Positions 16,490 through 25,742 of a DNA stretch of 36,835 bases are shown in pieces. How positions within the stretch are numbered: position 1 is the stretch's first letter; each line of letters opens with the position of its first letter. The notes under the pieces are model-generated. The model saw only the letters and a list, made by a program, of their open reading frames with translations. It made no database searches and was not told the origin of the DNA. The stretch is from Acinetobacter rudis (GTDB taxonomy: Bacteria; Pseudomonadota; Gammaproteobacteria; Pseudomonadales; Moraxellaceae), in the NCBI RefSeq assembly GCF_000829675.1, contig NZ_BBRX01000041.1:1-36835 (forward strand), in the 5' to 3' direction. The translations under genes and the position numbers were made by a program.

Positions 16490-17197
16490 ATGAAATTGAT
16501 CCAAAAACCGAAAAGTTTGACTGAAGAAGCCTTTGAAATTCTGCAAGATGCGATTATTAACAATCAGCTAGAATTCAACGTCCTTTATTCAGCCACCGAA
16601 TTGGGTCAAATGTTAGGTGGGATTTCTCGCACACCAGTCCGCGAAGCGGCACAAATGCTGGAAAAAATCGGCATTGTCAAAATTGAAAAGAACAAAGGCA
16701 TACGCATTATTCCGACTTCATTAAGTACAATGATCGAGTCTTTTCAGATTCGTTTGATGCTTGAGGTCCCTCTAATTCGTCGAGCAACAGAGATTCGTAC
16801 CCAACAGGATATCGAACGTCTCAACCAAATCTTTGAAGAGTTCAAGCAAAAATCCATTTCAGGTGATAGCACAGGTACATTGAAAGCAGATCGTGATTAT
16901 CATTTAGCTTTATTACAGATTGTGGACAATCAAAAAGCCATTGATATCATTAGCAATACCCGTAATCAGGTTCTTATTGCTGGTTCTGCCACCATTCCCC
17001 ATTCGCGCTCATGTCAAGCAACTTTTGAGGATCACCTTGAGCTACATCAAGCATTCATTGATGGCGATCAACAAAAAGCAGCTGATGCGATGAAATCTCA
17101 TATCATCAACACTGCAAACCTGTTAATTCATCAAGAATCTGCTAAACGCCTAAACTGGTCAGAAAAGGACGCGATTGATCAACTGAATTGGATATAA
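16490..17197 (+). CDS. GntR-family (FadR/FCD) regulator of the lhgO module
   Basis: A 235-residue protein. Residues about 1-70 form the winged helix: LTEEAFEILQDAIINNQLEF, then GGISRTPVREAAQMLEKIGI with the SRTPVREA motif of GntR proteins. Residues about 80-220 are an FCD effector domain: acidic and histidine positions DRDYHLALLQ and FEDHLELHQAF fit its metal-binding pocket. I chose the ATG at 16490; the longer frame begins with a TTG within lhgO. It is divergent from lhgO by 22 bp. By analogy with LhgR of Pseudomonas, which represses lhgO and responds to L-2-hydroxyglutarate, it probably controls lhgO and its transporter; effector identity is inferred. Confidence 0.84.
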   Translation: MKLIQKPKSLTEEAFEILQDAIINNQLEFNVLYSATELGQMLGGISRTPVREAAQMLEKIGIVKIEKNKGIRIIPTSLSTMIESFQIRLMLEVPLIRRATEIRTQQDIERLNQIFEEFKQKSISGDSTGTLKADRDYHLALLQIVDNQKAIDIISNTRNQVLIAGSATIPHSRSCQATFEDHLELHQAFIDGDQQKAADAMKSHIINTANLLIHQESAKRLNWSEKDAIDQLNWI

Positions 17198-17207
17198 ATA
17201 AATCTAG

Positions 17208-17225
17208 CATGTTGCATGCAACATG
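17208..17225. repeat. 18-bp perfect palindrome after the GntR gene
   Basis: CATGTTGCATGCAACATG reads the same on both strands and begins 11 bp after the GntR stop. With no loop or T-run it looks more like a protein site or a repeat than a terminator. Confidence 0.6.
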
Positions 17226-17555
17226 TAAATGCTCATCCTGAGGGATGATTTTGACCCATGAGTTTTGTGTATCCAAAGATTAAGCGTTTCATCGTGTGTT
17301 TTTTGGCTGTCGATTTTAAAGTATGAATATGGATAAGTTTGATTAAAGGACTTTTATCTATGAATTTTATGAGAGAAATATCTTTATAAGATTTTGATTA
17401 TTCATTTATTTTATATTTTAACTATCGATAAGATCTAGGTGATTTATTCAGTCTACTTAAGCACCAAAATCGCCTAGAAAACGGTCATCAAGACAGTGCA
17501 AATAATAATTGTAACTGAGCTATATTCTTGGACTAAAGTCTAGCGCCTTAGACGC

Positions 17556-17577
17556 CCTTCTCCTGTAAAGGAGAAGG
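17556..17577. repeat. CCTTCTCCT/AGGAGAAGG inverted repeat
   Basis: CCTTCTCCT (17556-17564), loop GTAA, AGGAGAAGG (17569-17577), 15 bp past the benK stop (minus). A related element with GCCTTCT/AGAAGGC arms lies after benE at 25743-25767. They appear to be one dispersed repeat type that may also serve as a terminator. Confidence 0.6.
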
Positions 17578-17592
17578 TTCGAATGAAGTGGA

Positions 17593-18966
17593 TTACTTAC
17601 CAGCAAGCGCTACAGATTCAGGCGCATCAACTTTTTGCTCTGCAATACGACCCTCAACTGAAGCTTTTAAATTGACCATGAAGATCGCTAAAGCTGCAAT
17701 TACACCAGGGATCGCTATCACTAAAAAGTTCATTTGATGAGGCAGTTCAAAAGTGAGTAACGCCCCTGTGAGTACTGGCCCAACAATAGCACCAATACGC
17801 CCAATCCCAGATGCCCACCCCATACCTGTAGAACGTACAGTTGCTGGATAGAACTGTGCAACAAATGTATAAAGTAAGATCTGTGAACCAATAGTGGCTG
17901 CACCAGCAATCGCAATCAAGGTATATAAAACCGCTTGTGGGCTATTAAATCCAAGCATAATTAAAGCTACAGCACCCACAGCAAACATAATCGTTAGCAC
18001 TGGTTTTAAGTGGAATTTATCCGCCAATACCCCACCGCCAATTGCACCGACCATTCCGCCAATATTCAATGCAAATAAGAAAATCATACTTGCACCAAGA
18101 GAATAGCCTGCTTGAATCATGAGTTTTGGCAACCAACTTCCTAAGGCATATACCATCAGTAAACACATGAAAAATGCGATCCAAAACATAAACGTACTAG
18201 AACTACGCCCTTGCTGAAACAATGCACGCAATGGAGCTTGGTCTGCGGTTGTCACTTCAGCCACTGCAAATTGAGTTGAAGCTGTAATCTGCTGTTCTGG
18301 GGCAATTTTTTGCACAATTTCAGCAACTTGTTTGGTTTCACCTTTCTTTGTTAAAAACATCAAAGATTCGGGTAAACATTTCCAGATAATTGGTAAAGCC
18401 AAGAAAGGAATGATCGCGATATAGAACATGATCTTCCAGCCATAGTCAGCAACTAACCAAGCTCCCAACAAGGCCGAAGTCATACCACCAATCGCATAAC
18501 CACTAAACATCAAAGCCACTAAAGTGCTACGTATACGCTTGGGAGCATACTCAGTCATGAGTGCAACAACGTTCGGCATAACTCCGCCAATGCCCAGCCC
18601 AGCAATAAAACGAAGTACACCAAACTCAACGGGAGATGAGGCAAATGCCCCTAAAAAAGTAAAGCCACTAAATATAGCGACACAAATCATAATGGTTTTT
18701 TTACGTCCAATTTTATCGGATAACGTACCAAAACACATTGCACCAAACATCATCCCAAACAATGCAGTACTGGCAAGCAAACCGGCTTGTACTGCAGACA
18801 ATGACCATTCTTGCATGAGTAATGGCAAGGCCACCCCATAAATCACCAGATCATAGCCATCAAAAATAATAATTAATAAACACCAGATTAAAACATTCCA
18901 ATGAAATGCTGTGAATTTTGCCTTATCCACGACCGTATTGATGTCCAATTGAGCATTTTCCATCAT
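17593..18966 (-). CDS. benK: Benzoate MFS transporter
   Basis: A 457-residue protein with 12 predicted helices, AAHS family. The first helix FDGYDLVIYGVALPLLMQEW and the loop LSDKIGRKKT carry the aromatic-acid symporter motifs; RSTLVALMFSGYAIGGMTSA and ATVRSTGMGWASGIGRIGAI continue the match. In A. baylyi BenK imports benzoate with protons across the inner membrane. AGGAGG six bases before the ATG at 18966 fixes the start. It lies next to benM and on the same strand, 331 bp away, rather than beyond benE. A weak BenM-like box occurs in its upstream region at 19055-19069. PcaK or VanK are possible relatives, but the neighbourhood favours BenK. Confidence 0.85.
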   Translation of the reverse strand: MMENAQLDINTVVDKAKFTAFHWNVLIWCLLIIIFDGYDLVIYGVALPLLMQEWSLSAVQAGLLASTALFGMMFGAMCFGTLSDKIGRKKTIMICVAIFSGFTFLGAFASSPVEFGVLRFIAGLGIGGVMPNVVALMTEYAPKRIRSTLVALMFSGYAIGGMTSALLGAWLVADYGWKIMFYIAIIPFLALPIIWKCLPESLMFLTKKGETKQVAEIVQKIAPEQQITASTQFAVAEVTTADQAPLRALFQQGRSSSTFMFWIAFFMCLLMVYALGSWLPKLMIQAGYSLGASMIFLFALNIGGMVGAIGGGVLADKFHLKPVLTIMFAVGAVALIMLGFNSPQAVLYTLIAIAGAATIGSQILLYTFVAQFYPATVRSTGMGWASGIGRIGAIVGPVLTGALLTFELPHQMNFLVIAIPGVIAALAIFMVNLKASVEGRIAEQKVDAPESVALAGK

Positions 18967-19155
18967 CTCGCGCCTCCTGCACTTGTATGGTCAAATTTTT
19001 CCAAACAATGCAGCAAAAGCTTTTTGATGTCCAAAACCAAATTTAGATAAATCCATACCTAAAAGGTTGGTGTTTTGATTAGTTAATCTTCCCATCATAT
19101 TCAGAAAGGTTGTTTGAAATACCCTTATTCTGCTGTTGTACTGAGGAACAATAGG

Positions 19156-19175
19156 GTAAACGAAATTTCGTTTAC
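19156..19175. promoter_or_regulatory. 20-bp perfect palindrome upstream of benK
   Basis: GTAAACGAAATTTCGTTTAC is identical on both strands, about 190 bp before benK. It does not resemble the BenM box (ATAC-N7-GTAT). It may be an operator for another regulator. Confidence 0.55.
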
Positions 19176-19198
19176 AGCATCAAGCACATGCCTTAAAA

Positions 19199-19246
19199 GA
19201 AAATCCCTCCTAGGCTCCCTTTTACAAAGGGGTTAGGGGGATTTTC
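19199..19246. terminator. Long imperfect inverted repeat after benM
   Basis: GAAAATCCCTCCTAGGCTCC and its near-complement ending GGGGGATTTTC enclose the inner stem CCCTTTT-AC-AAAGGGG. It lies 52 bp past the benM stop. The stem ends in TTTTC on the plus strand and, read leftward, also in TTTTC. Elements like it occur between genes in Acinetobacter, so it may be both repeat and terminator. Confidence 0.6.
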
Positions 19247-19297
19247 ACTCAGGCACGCCGTATCGGGATTTTCTCACTCAATATAAAGAAACTGAAT

Positions 19298-20230
19298 TTA
19301 ATACGATGGTGCATTTAAAAATTCCACACGTTGATACGGTATACCTTCAAGGTCATACACCTGATACACACAATCAAAAATTGCTCGAATATGCTCTGTA
19401 TCATCCATGTTACGGGTCACCATAAAAATTGGGCTGACGGCACGATCATCAAGCAAGGGCAAATAATGTAAATGGGGTAATTGAATGGTTTTAGCACTGT
19501 CAGGAACAATACAAATACCCTCACCTGCTGCCACCATACCCACAGCTAACTGTACTTCACGTACTTCAACTAGATTTTTAGGATCCAAACCATACTCAGA
19601 ATATAAGTGTCTAATTTGTGTAGAAAAATTAGGCTTCGCTGTGCTTGGATAGAGAAACTGCTTTTCATGAACAATATCAACCAAGTTAACGCCATGGCTT
19701 TGTTTAGCCAAGGGGTGACTCGATTGTACAGCCACCATCATCGGCTCTTCACGTAACAATACGCGTCGAATCGCGGGGTCGGATATACGTAAGCGACCAA
19801 AACCAACATCGATGCGCCCAGCTTTTAAAGCTGCAATTTGCTCTGCTGTACTTAATTCAATCCATTCCACCTTCAAATGGGGGTGCTGTAAACGGAATAA
19901 GTAAACAATTTTGGACAATAAACCAAACAGTAATGAGCCAACAAAACCCATCCTAAAAGTTTTTTCCTGCATCCCAACACGCTGCGTCATCGACTTAATC
20001 TCTTCAGCATTAGACAAAAGTTTAACAGCATGTTGGTAAAAAAATTGCCCCGCTTCCGTGGTTTTTAACGGTCTACTCCCTCGCTCAAGCAGTTGAATCC
20101 CCAATTCCGCTTCCAGATTTTGGATCTGTCGGCTCAAAGGTGGCTGCGCAATGTACAATTTCTCTGCGGCTTTGGTGAAACTTTGCTCTTCAACGATGGT
20201 GACATAATATCTGAGATGCCTGAGCTCCAT
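19298..20230 (-). CDS. benM: LysR-type activator of benzoate degradation
   Basis: A 310-residue LysR-type regulator. MELRHLRYYVTIVEEQSFTK and AQPPLSRQIQNLEAELGIQL form the N-terminal winged helix, almost as in A. baylyi BenM/CatM. The effector domain spans about 90-300. Residue 160 is Arg, and a Tyr at 292 aligns with position 293 after an apparent one-residue gap. I recall that BenM has Arg160 and Tyr293, needed for its benzoate response, where CatM has His and Phe; this favours BenM. The ATG at 20230 is chosen over one three codons upstream because all relatives start MELR. It is divergent from benA, with candidate boxes at 20238-20252 and 20290-20304. BenM responds to cis,cis-muconate and benzoate. 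Confidence 0.9.
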   Translation of the reverse strand: MELRHLRYYVTIVEEQSFTKAAEKLYIAQPPLSRQIQNLEAELGIQLLERGSRPLKTTEAGQFFYQHAVKLLSNAEEIKSMTQRVGMQEKTFRMGFVGSLLFGLLSKIVYLFRLQHPHLKVEWIELSTAEQIAALKAGRIDVGFGRLRISDPAIRRVLLREEPMMVAVQSSHPLAKQSHGVNLVDIVHEKQFLYPSTAKPNFSTQIRHLYSEYGLDPKNLVEVREVQLAVGMVAAGEGICIVPDSAKTIQLPHLHYLPLLDDRAVSPIFMVTRNMDDTEHIRAIFDCVYQVYDLEGIPYQRVEFLNAPSY

Positions 20231-20237
20231 GGTGTCC

Positions 20238-20252
20238 ATACCTTTAAAATAT
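20238..20252. promoter_or_regulatory. Candidate BenM box (benM-proximal)
   Basis: ATACCTTTAAAATAT fits ATAC-N7-GTAT with one mismatch. It lies seven bp before the benM start, where autorepression of benM could act. Confidence 0.5.
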
Positions 20253-20289
20253 AAAAAGATGCAAATTTGATCTTAGACAGTGTTTATTT

Positions 20290-20304
20290 ATTCTTTTAAG
20301 GTAT
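20290..20304. promoter_or_regulatory. Candidate BenM box (benA side)
   Basis: ATTCTTTTAAGGTAT fits ATAC-N7-GTAT with one mismatch. Its centre is 52 bp, about five helical turns, from the box at 20238-20252, so a BenM tetramer could contact both. Confidence 0.55.
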
Positions 20305-20417
20305 CTCACATCAGGTAGAAATTGCAAGATTACTGAGTGGGCAGTTTATTCTCCCCTTTTAAACTTAGTTTCAAGCCATTGCTAAATTTCTATACAGCAC
20401 AAGGAATGTGTGAAGTA

Positions 20418-20612
20418 TCAAACATCTTGTCGTGCAGCCAATTTGCCAGCATACAGATGTGCTTCGCCATCACGCACAGGATTTAAGCTATAAACCGCTT
20501 CCCTTCATTTACTTCGTGCTGTAGTCGATCATCCGTGCATTTCTCCTGAACCTCTTTTAGCACCCAATGTGAATTTGCAGACATTGCGGGACGGAACTCA
20601 TATTTGCAAGTC
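20418..20612 (-). pseudogene. 3'-terminal remnant of an unidentified gene in the benA leader
   Basis: Read on the minus strand, the segment before benA encodes [20 protein letters not shown], then KEVQEKCTDDRLQHEVNEGK. After a one-base deletion near 20499 it continues AVYSLNPVRDGEAHLYAGKL and AARQDV followed by TGA at 20418-20420. Both parts read like natural protein and join smoothly if one base is restored. The upstream part of the gene is missing where benA begins. I do not recognise the family. It suggests that an older gene here was truncated by a rearrangement that brought the ben operon next to it. Confidence 0.45.
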
Positions 20613-20623
20613 GGAGAATGGAC

Positions 20624-22006
20624 ATGCCGCGTATACCCGTGATTAATACCAGTCATCTTGATCGTATTGATGAACTTTTGGTTGATGACTTCGAAACTGG
20701 TGAGTTCAAACTGCATCGTTCGGTATTTACCGATCAAGCACTGTTTGATCTAGAAATGAAGTATGTGTTTGAAGGCAATTGGGTTTATTTGGCACATGAA
20801 AGCCAAATCCCCAATAACAATGATTTCTACACCACGCATATTGGTCGTCAGCCGATTATCATTGCACGTAATCGCCAAGGCGAACTCAATGCAATGATCA
20901 ATGCATGTTCACACCGTGGTGCACAACTTTGTCGACACAAGCGTGGAAATAAAGCGACCTATACCTGCCCATTCCACGGTTGGACATTTAATAACTCTGG
21001 AAAATTACTCAAAGTTAAAGACCCAGTAGAAGCAGGTTACTCAGATTGTTTTAACCAAGAAGGTTCACACGATCTTAAGAAAGTCGCTCGCTTTGCAAAC
21101 TACAAAGGCTTTTTATTTGGTAGCTTAAATCCAGATGTACCTGAACTCGAAGTGTTTTTAGGTGAAACCACCAAAATTATTGACATGATTGTTGATCAAT
21201 CTGCTGATGGACTAGAAGTCTTACGTGGTACATCAACGTATACATACGAAGGTAACTGGAAGCTTACCGCTGAAAACGGTGCTGATGGTTATCACGTATC
21301 TGCAGTGCACTGGAACTATGCAGCCACTACTCAACAGCGTAAAGAAAAACAGGCAGCTGATAATATTCGTGCGATGAGTGCTGGTGCTTGGGGTAAACAA
21401 GGCGGTGGCTCTTACGGTTTTGAGCATGGCCACATGCTGCTTTGGACCCAATGGGCAAACCCAGAAGACCGACCAAACTTTAGTAAACAAGATGAATATA
21501 CAGAAAAGTTTGGCGCTCCAATGAGTAAATGGATGATTGAACGTTCACGTAACTTATGTCTCTATCCTAACGTTTACTTAATGGATCAGTTTGGTTCTCA
21601 AATTCGAGTACTACGTCCAATTTCTGTAGATAAAACTGAAGTCACCATTTACTGTATTGCCCCAGTCAATGAAGCACCGGAAGCACGTACACGCCGTATT
21701 CGCCAATACGAAGATTTCTTTAATGCTTCTGGCATGGCTACCCCTGATGATTTAGAAGAATTCCGAGCTTGCCAAGCAGGTTATGCAGGCATCGAACTCG
21801 AATGGAATGATATGTGCCGCGGTGCCAAGCATTGGGTACAAGGGCCAGATGACGCAGCCAATGAAATTGATTTAAAACCTATTTTAAGTTGTATCAAAAC
21901 TGAAGATGAAGGTCTGTATTTAGCCCAGCACCAATACTGGCTCAAAACTATGAAACAGGCGATTCAATCGGAAAAAGAACTTGCAGCACAAGGAGCTGAG
22001 GCATGA
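20624..22006 (+). CDS. benA: Benzoate 1,2-dioxygenase, large (alpha) subunit
   Basis: A 460-residue Rieske oxygenase alpha subunit. The N-terminus [20 protein letters not shown] and the body match A. baylyi BenA as I remember it. The Rieske cluster ligands are Cys95 and His97 (CSHRG) and Cys115 and His118 (CPFHGW). The mononuclear iron site is in [16 protein letters not shown] with His224 and His229 and the electron-bridging Asp221. With BenB it dihydroxylates benzoate to the cis-diol carboxylate, using electrons from BenC. Start at 20624, since GGAG lies seven bases before it but one base before the alternative ATG at 20618. It overlaps benB by four bases (ATGA). AntA is the closest alternative, but the following benD and benE argue for benzoate. 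Confidence 0.93.
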   Translation: MPRIPVINTSHLDRIDELLVDDFETGEFKLHRSVFTDQALFDLEMKYVFEGNWVYLAHESQIPNNNDFYTTHIGRQPIIIARNRQGELNAMINACSHRGAQLCRHKRGNKATYTCPFHGWTFNNSGKLLKVKDPVEAGYSDCFNQEGSHDLKKVARFANYKGFLFGSLNPDVPELEVFLGETTKIIDMIVDQSADGLEVLRGTSTYTYEGNWKLTAENGADGYHVSAVHWNYAATTQQRKEKQAADNIRAMSAGAWGKQGGGSYGFEHGHMLLWTQWANPEDRPNFSKQDEYTEKFGAPMSKWMIERSRNLCLYPNVYLMDQFGSQIRVLRPISVDKTEVTIYCIAPVNEAPEARTRRIRQYEDFFNASGMATPDDLEEFRACQAGYAGIELEWNDMCRGAKHWVQGPDDAANEIDLKPILSCIKTEDEGLYLAQHQYWLKTMKQAIQSEKELAAQGAEA

Positions 22007-22512
22007 ATGCAGCAATCGACTTAGGCACAATTTCATTACAGCAGATTCAACAATTTTTATATCGCGAAGCACGTTTTCTTGATGATGAACAATGGGATGA
22101 TTGGTTAACTTGCTATGCACCTACGGCTTCGTTTTGGATGCCTGCATGGGATGATAATGATCAGCTTACAGAAGATCCTCAATCTGAGATTTCATTGATT
22201 TATTATCCAGATCGTCAAGGTTTAGAAGACCGAGTGTTCCGTATCAAAACTGAACGTTCTTCAGCAAGTATGCCTGATACACGTACCAGCCATAACATCA
22301 ACAATATTGAAGTGATTGCGATTGATGGCAGTAAAGTAACGGTACGTTTTAATTGGAACACCTTAAGTTTCCGTTATAAAACTCAATACAGTTACTTTGG
22401 TATGTCACGTTATGAAATAGATTTTTCAGGTGATCAACCACAAATACTTAATAAATATGTGGTGCTTAAAAATGACTATATCAATCAAGTCATTGATATC
22501 TATCACCTCTAA
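22003..22512 (+). CDS. benB: Benzoate 1,2-dioxygenase, small (beta) subunit
   Basis: A 169-residue protein of the ring-hydroxylating dioxygenase beta family, an NTF2-like cone fold with a structural role. [40 protein letters not shown] and the [20 protein letters not shown] stretch are typical. Its length equals that of known BenB proteins. Its start codon overlaps the benA stop (ATGA at 22003-22006), a sign of translational coupling that keeps subunits equimolar. The C-terminal ...[13 protein letters not shown] is the usual end of the family. After it comes a 139-bp gap with a strong hairpin before benC, the longest gap in the operon. Confidence 0.93.
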   Translation: MNAAIDLGTISLQQIQQFLYREARFLDDEQWDDWLTCYAPTASFWMPAWDDNDQLTEDPQSEISLIYYPDRQGLEDRVFRIKTERSSASMPDTRTSHNINNIEVIAIDGSKVTVRFNWNTLSFRYKTQYSYFGMSRYEIDFSGDQPQILNKYVVLKNDYINQVIDIYHL

Positions 22513-22520
22513 CACTTGAG

Positions 22521-22566
22521 CAAGCTGCTATTTGCCCTCTCCCTCACTATGGCAATAGCAGCTTGG
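22521..22566. promoter_or_regulatory. Hairpin between benB and benC
   Basis: CAAGCTGCTATTTGCC (22521-22536) pairs with GGCAATAGCAGCTTGG (22551-22566) apart from one bulged T. No T-run follows, so full termination is unlikely. It lies in a 139-bp gap in the ben operon and may serve mRNA processing, stability or partial attenuation. Confidence 0.65.
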
Positions 22567-22648
22567 TTCTTCAACAATTTATCTTCCGTACATACAATCA
22601 GCATCGCTGAAAGTCGTGCGTAATAACGAACATTTAAAAGGATATTAG

Positions 22649-23668
<1,020 letters not shown>

Positions 23669-23672
23669 TATA

Positions 23673-23689
23673 GAGGTGTTTTGCACCTC
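23673..23689 (+). repeat. Small hairpin between benC and benD
   Basis: GAGGTG (23673-23678), loop TTTTG, CACCTC (23684-23689), directly after the benC stop and ahead of the AAAGGA ribosome site of benD. It may tune benD translation or mRNA stability. Confidence 0.5.
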
Positions 23690-23707
23690 AGCAAAGGATT
23701 GAATTAC

Positions 23708-24493
23708 ATGTCACAGCCAAAAAGATTCCAAGATCAAGTCGTGATCGTTACTGGTGCTGCTCAAGGGATTGGTCGCGGTGTTGCCTTGCACGTTGCCGCT
23801 GAAGGCGGCAAGGTTGTTTTGGCTGACCGCTCAGACTATCTTTATGAAGTTCAGGCAGAGATTCAAGCAGCAGCGGGTCAAGCGATCAGTGTGCTTGCTG
23901 ATCTTGAAACTTTTGCAGGTGCGCAAAGTGTTGTGGATGCAGCAATTGAACACTACGGTACAGTCAATACCTTGATCAACAATGTTGGTGGTGCGATTTG
24001 GATGAAACCTTTTGATGCTTTTGCTGAAGAAGAAATTATCAAAGAAATCAACCGCTCACTCTTTCCCACCCTGTGGTGCTGCCGCGCAGTGCTCCCTGAA
24101 ATGTTGAAAAATCAATCAGGCACGATTGTGAATGTTTCATCTATAGCAACACGTGGTATTAACCGAATTCCATATTCGGCTGCCAAAGGTGGCGTCAATG
24201 CTTTAACTGCATCACTGGCCTTTGAACATGCCAAAGATGGTATTCGTGTCAATGCTGTTGCAACAGGGGGCACCGAAGCTCCACCACGTAAAGTGCCAAG
24301 AAATACGGCTGAACAAACTGAAAATGAACGTGTGTGGATGCAACAAGTCGTTGACCAAACCCTAGATCGTAGTTTGATGGGCCGTTATGGCAGCATTCAA
24401 GAACAGGTCAATGCTATTTTATTTCTAGCCTCAAGTGAATCTTCATATATTACTGGAACCGTTGTTCCTGTGGGTGGAGGTGATCAGGGCTAA
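23708..24493 (+). CDS. benD: cis-1,6-dihydroxycyclohexa-2,4-diene-1-carboxylate dehydrogenase
   Basis: A 261-residue classical SDR. TGAAQGIG at residues 15-22 binds NAD, with an acidic residue in VVLADRSD after strand two. The active site has Ser144/145 (NVSSIATRG), Tyr156 and Lys160 (YSAAK). BenD oxidises and decarboxylates the benzoate cis-diol to catechol, which closes the upper pathway. I chose the ATG at 23708, nine bases after AAGGA; the longer frame starts with a TTG within the benC-benD hairpin. MSQPKRFQDQVVIVTGAAQG is a normal family start. A product of anthranilate dioxygenase would not need this enzyme, so its presence supports the benzoate assignment of the cluster. Confidence 0.92.
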   Translation: MSQPKRFQDQVVIVTGAAQGIGRGVALHVAAEGGKVVLADRSDYLYEVQAEIQAAAGQAISVLADLETFAGAQSVVDAAIEHYGTVNTLINNVGGAIWMKPFDAFAEEEIIKEINRSLFPTLWCCRAVLPEMLKNQSGTIVNVSSIATRGINRIPYSAAKGGVNALTASLAFEHAKDGIRVNAVATGGTEAPPRKVPRNTAEQTENERVWMQQVVDQTLDRSLMGRYGSIQEQVNAILFLASSESSYITGTVVPVGGGDQG

Positions 24494-24550
24494 TCACCCA
24501 TCCCCACTCTAACCTAGGATTATGGACAGTAAGCAAGGAGGCTTTCATAT

Positions 24551-25729
24551 ATGTCTAAACTACTGCAACAATTACGTGAAGACTGGTCAGTTTCAGCCAC
24601 AGTGGCTGGATTTCTGGCCGTACTCATTTCCTATTCTGGCCCTCTAATCATTTTCTTCCAAGCCGCGCAGCAAGCCCAAGTTTCAACAGAAATGATGATT
24701 TCTTGGATTTGGGGGATCTCCATTGGTGCTGCAGTTGCAGGTACGTATTTATCCATTAAGTTTAAAATCCCTGTAATTACAGCTTGGTCTGCGCCAGGTA
24801 CTGCTCTACTTGTCACTTTATTTCCTGACGTGTCACTCAATGAAGCAGTTGCTGCTTACATCACGACTGCTGTTGTGATTTTTTTGATTGGCATTAGCGG
24901 TTATTTTGACAAATTACTCAAATGGATTCCTCAAGATGTTGCCGCAGGTATGATGGCTGGCATCTTGTTTCAATTTGGTTTGGGACTTTTTATTGCTACA
25001 GATACTATGCCTTTACTGGTATTTTGTATGCTGGTGGTGTTTTTATTGGCTAAGCGCTTTTCACCACGTTATGCCATGGTATGGGTTTTGATTAGTGGCA
25101 TTGGGCTAAGTTTAATCATGGGAACGATGAATCCTGTCGATGTGCAATTTAGCCTAGCAATACCTCAGTTTATTATGCCTGAATGGACTTTAAGCTCGAC
25201 GTTAAACCTCGCTTTACCGTTGATTATTGTCAGTTTAACAGGACAATTTTTGCCTGGCATGGCCATTATGAAACTGAGTGGTTATGACATGCCCGCTAAG
25301 CCTATTATTGGCGTGACCAGTATTGCCTCTCTTGCTGTGGCTTGTGTTGGTGGAATTACCATTGTTTTAGCGTCGATTACTGCCGCGCTATGTATGGGTA
25401 AAGATGCACATGAGCTTAAAGATAAACGCTATATTGCAGGTATTGCCAATGGTCTGTTCTATATCTTAGGTGGACTATTTGCAGGCAGTATTGTCATGCT
25501 TTTTAGTTTATTACCTAAAGAGCTGGTAGCTGCCTTAGCTGGACTTGCACTTTTAGGAGCAATTGGGACCAATATCGCCGTTGCTATGCGTGATGATGCA
25601 CATCGTGATGCAGCCTTAATTACGTTTTTGGCGACAGCATCAGGCCTACATTTCCTCGGTCTAAGCTCAGTGTTTTGGGGGATTTGCCTTGGTCTAGTGG
25701 CACATGTGATCTTAAGTAAAAAGAGCTAA
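24551..25729 (+). CDS. benE: Benzoate transporter of the BenE family
   Basis: A 392-residue membrane protein with 11-12 predicted helices. LAVLISYSGPLIIFFQAAQQ, ITAWSAPGTALLVTLFPDVS and DVAAGMMAGILFQFGLGLF are characteristic of BenE/YdcO, a family separate from the MFS. AAGGAGG about nine bases before the ATG marks a strong ribosome site. It lies 57 bp after benD and is the last gene of the benABCDE operon. BenE is believed to act in benzoate transport alongside BenK, though its exact role is less well shown. A GCCTTCT/AGAAGGC inverted repeat follows and may end the transcript. Confidence 0.9.
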   Translation: MSKLLQQLREDWSVSATVAGFLAVLISYSGPLIIFFQAAQQAQVSTEMMISWIWGISIGAAVAGTYLSIKFKIPVITAWSAPGTALLVTLFPDVSLNEAVAAYITTAVVIFLIGISGYFDKLLKWIPQDVAAGMMAGILFQFGLGLFIATDTMPLLVFCMLVVFLLAKRFSPRYAMVWVLISGIGLSLIMGTMNPVDVQFSLAIPQFIMPEWTLSSTLNLALPLIIVSLTGQFLPGMAIMKLSGYDMPAKPIIGVTSIASLAVACVGGITIVLASITAALCMGKDAHELKDKRYIAGIANGLFYILGGLFAGSIVMLFSLLPKELVAALAGLALLGAIGTNIAVAMRDDAHRDAALITFLATASGLHFLGLSSVFWGICLGLVAHVILSKKS

Positions 25730-25742
25730 GCTATTCATCCTA

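Larger units (their letters stand above)
17198..17592. other. Intergenic region between the GntR gene and benK
   Basis: A 395-bp convergent gap. It holds the palindrome at 17208-17225, a small hairpin TCATCC/GGATGA at 17233-17248 followed by TTTT (likely the GntR terminator) and a GGAGAAGG-type inverted repeat at 17556-17577. I see no convincing gene in it. Confidence 0.5.
18967..19297. promoter_or_regulatory. benK upstream region
   Basis: A 331-bp region between benM (stop) and benK (start), both leftward. It carries a weak BenM-like box at 19055-19069 (ATAC, seven bases, GTTG), a perfect 20-bp palindrome at 19156-19175 and a long inverted repeat at 19199-19246. No coding frame is credible. 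Confidence 0.5.
20231..20623. promoter_or_regulatory. benM-benA intergenic region and long benA leader
   Basis: A 393-bp gap. Candidate BenM boxes cluster on the benM side (20238-20304), about 320 bp from benA. The stretch from 20418 to about 20612 holds an opposite-strand gene remnant and would be transcribed as benA leader. The benA start has GGAG at 20613-20616, seven bases before ATG 20624. Confidence 0.6.

Noticed and set aside
17440..17500. Short minus-strand frame ending LDDRFLGDFGA as another gene remnant
   Set aside because: About 20 codons between stops in the gap after the GntR gene; too short to support.
20483..20737. 84-residue minus-strand frame as a complete gene
   Set aside because: Its first half is antisense to the well-supported benA start. 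Only the part outside benA looks protein-like, and its frame continues after a one-base shift, so I treat it as a remnant.
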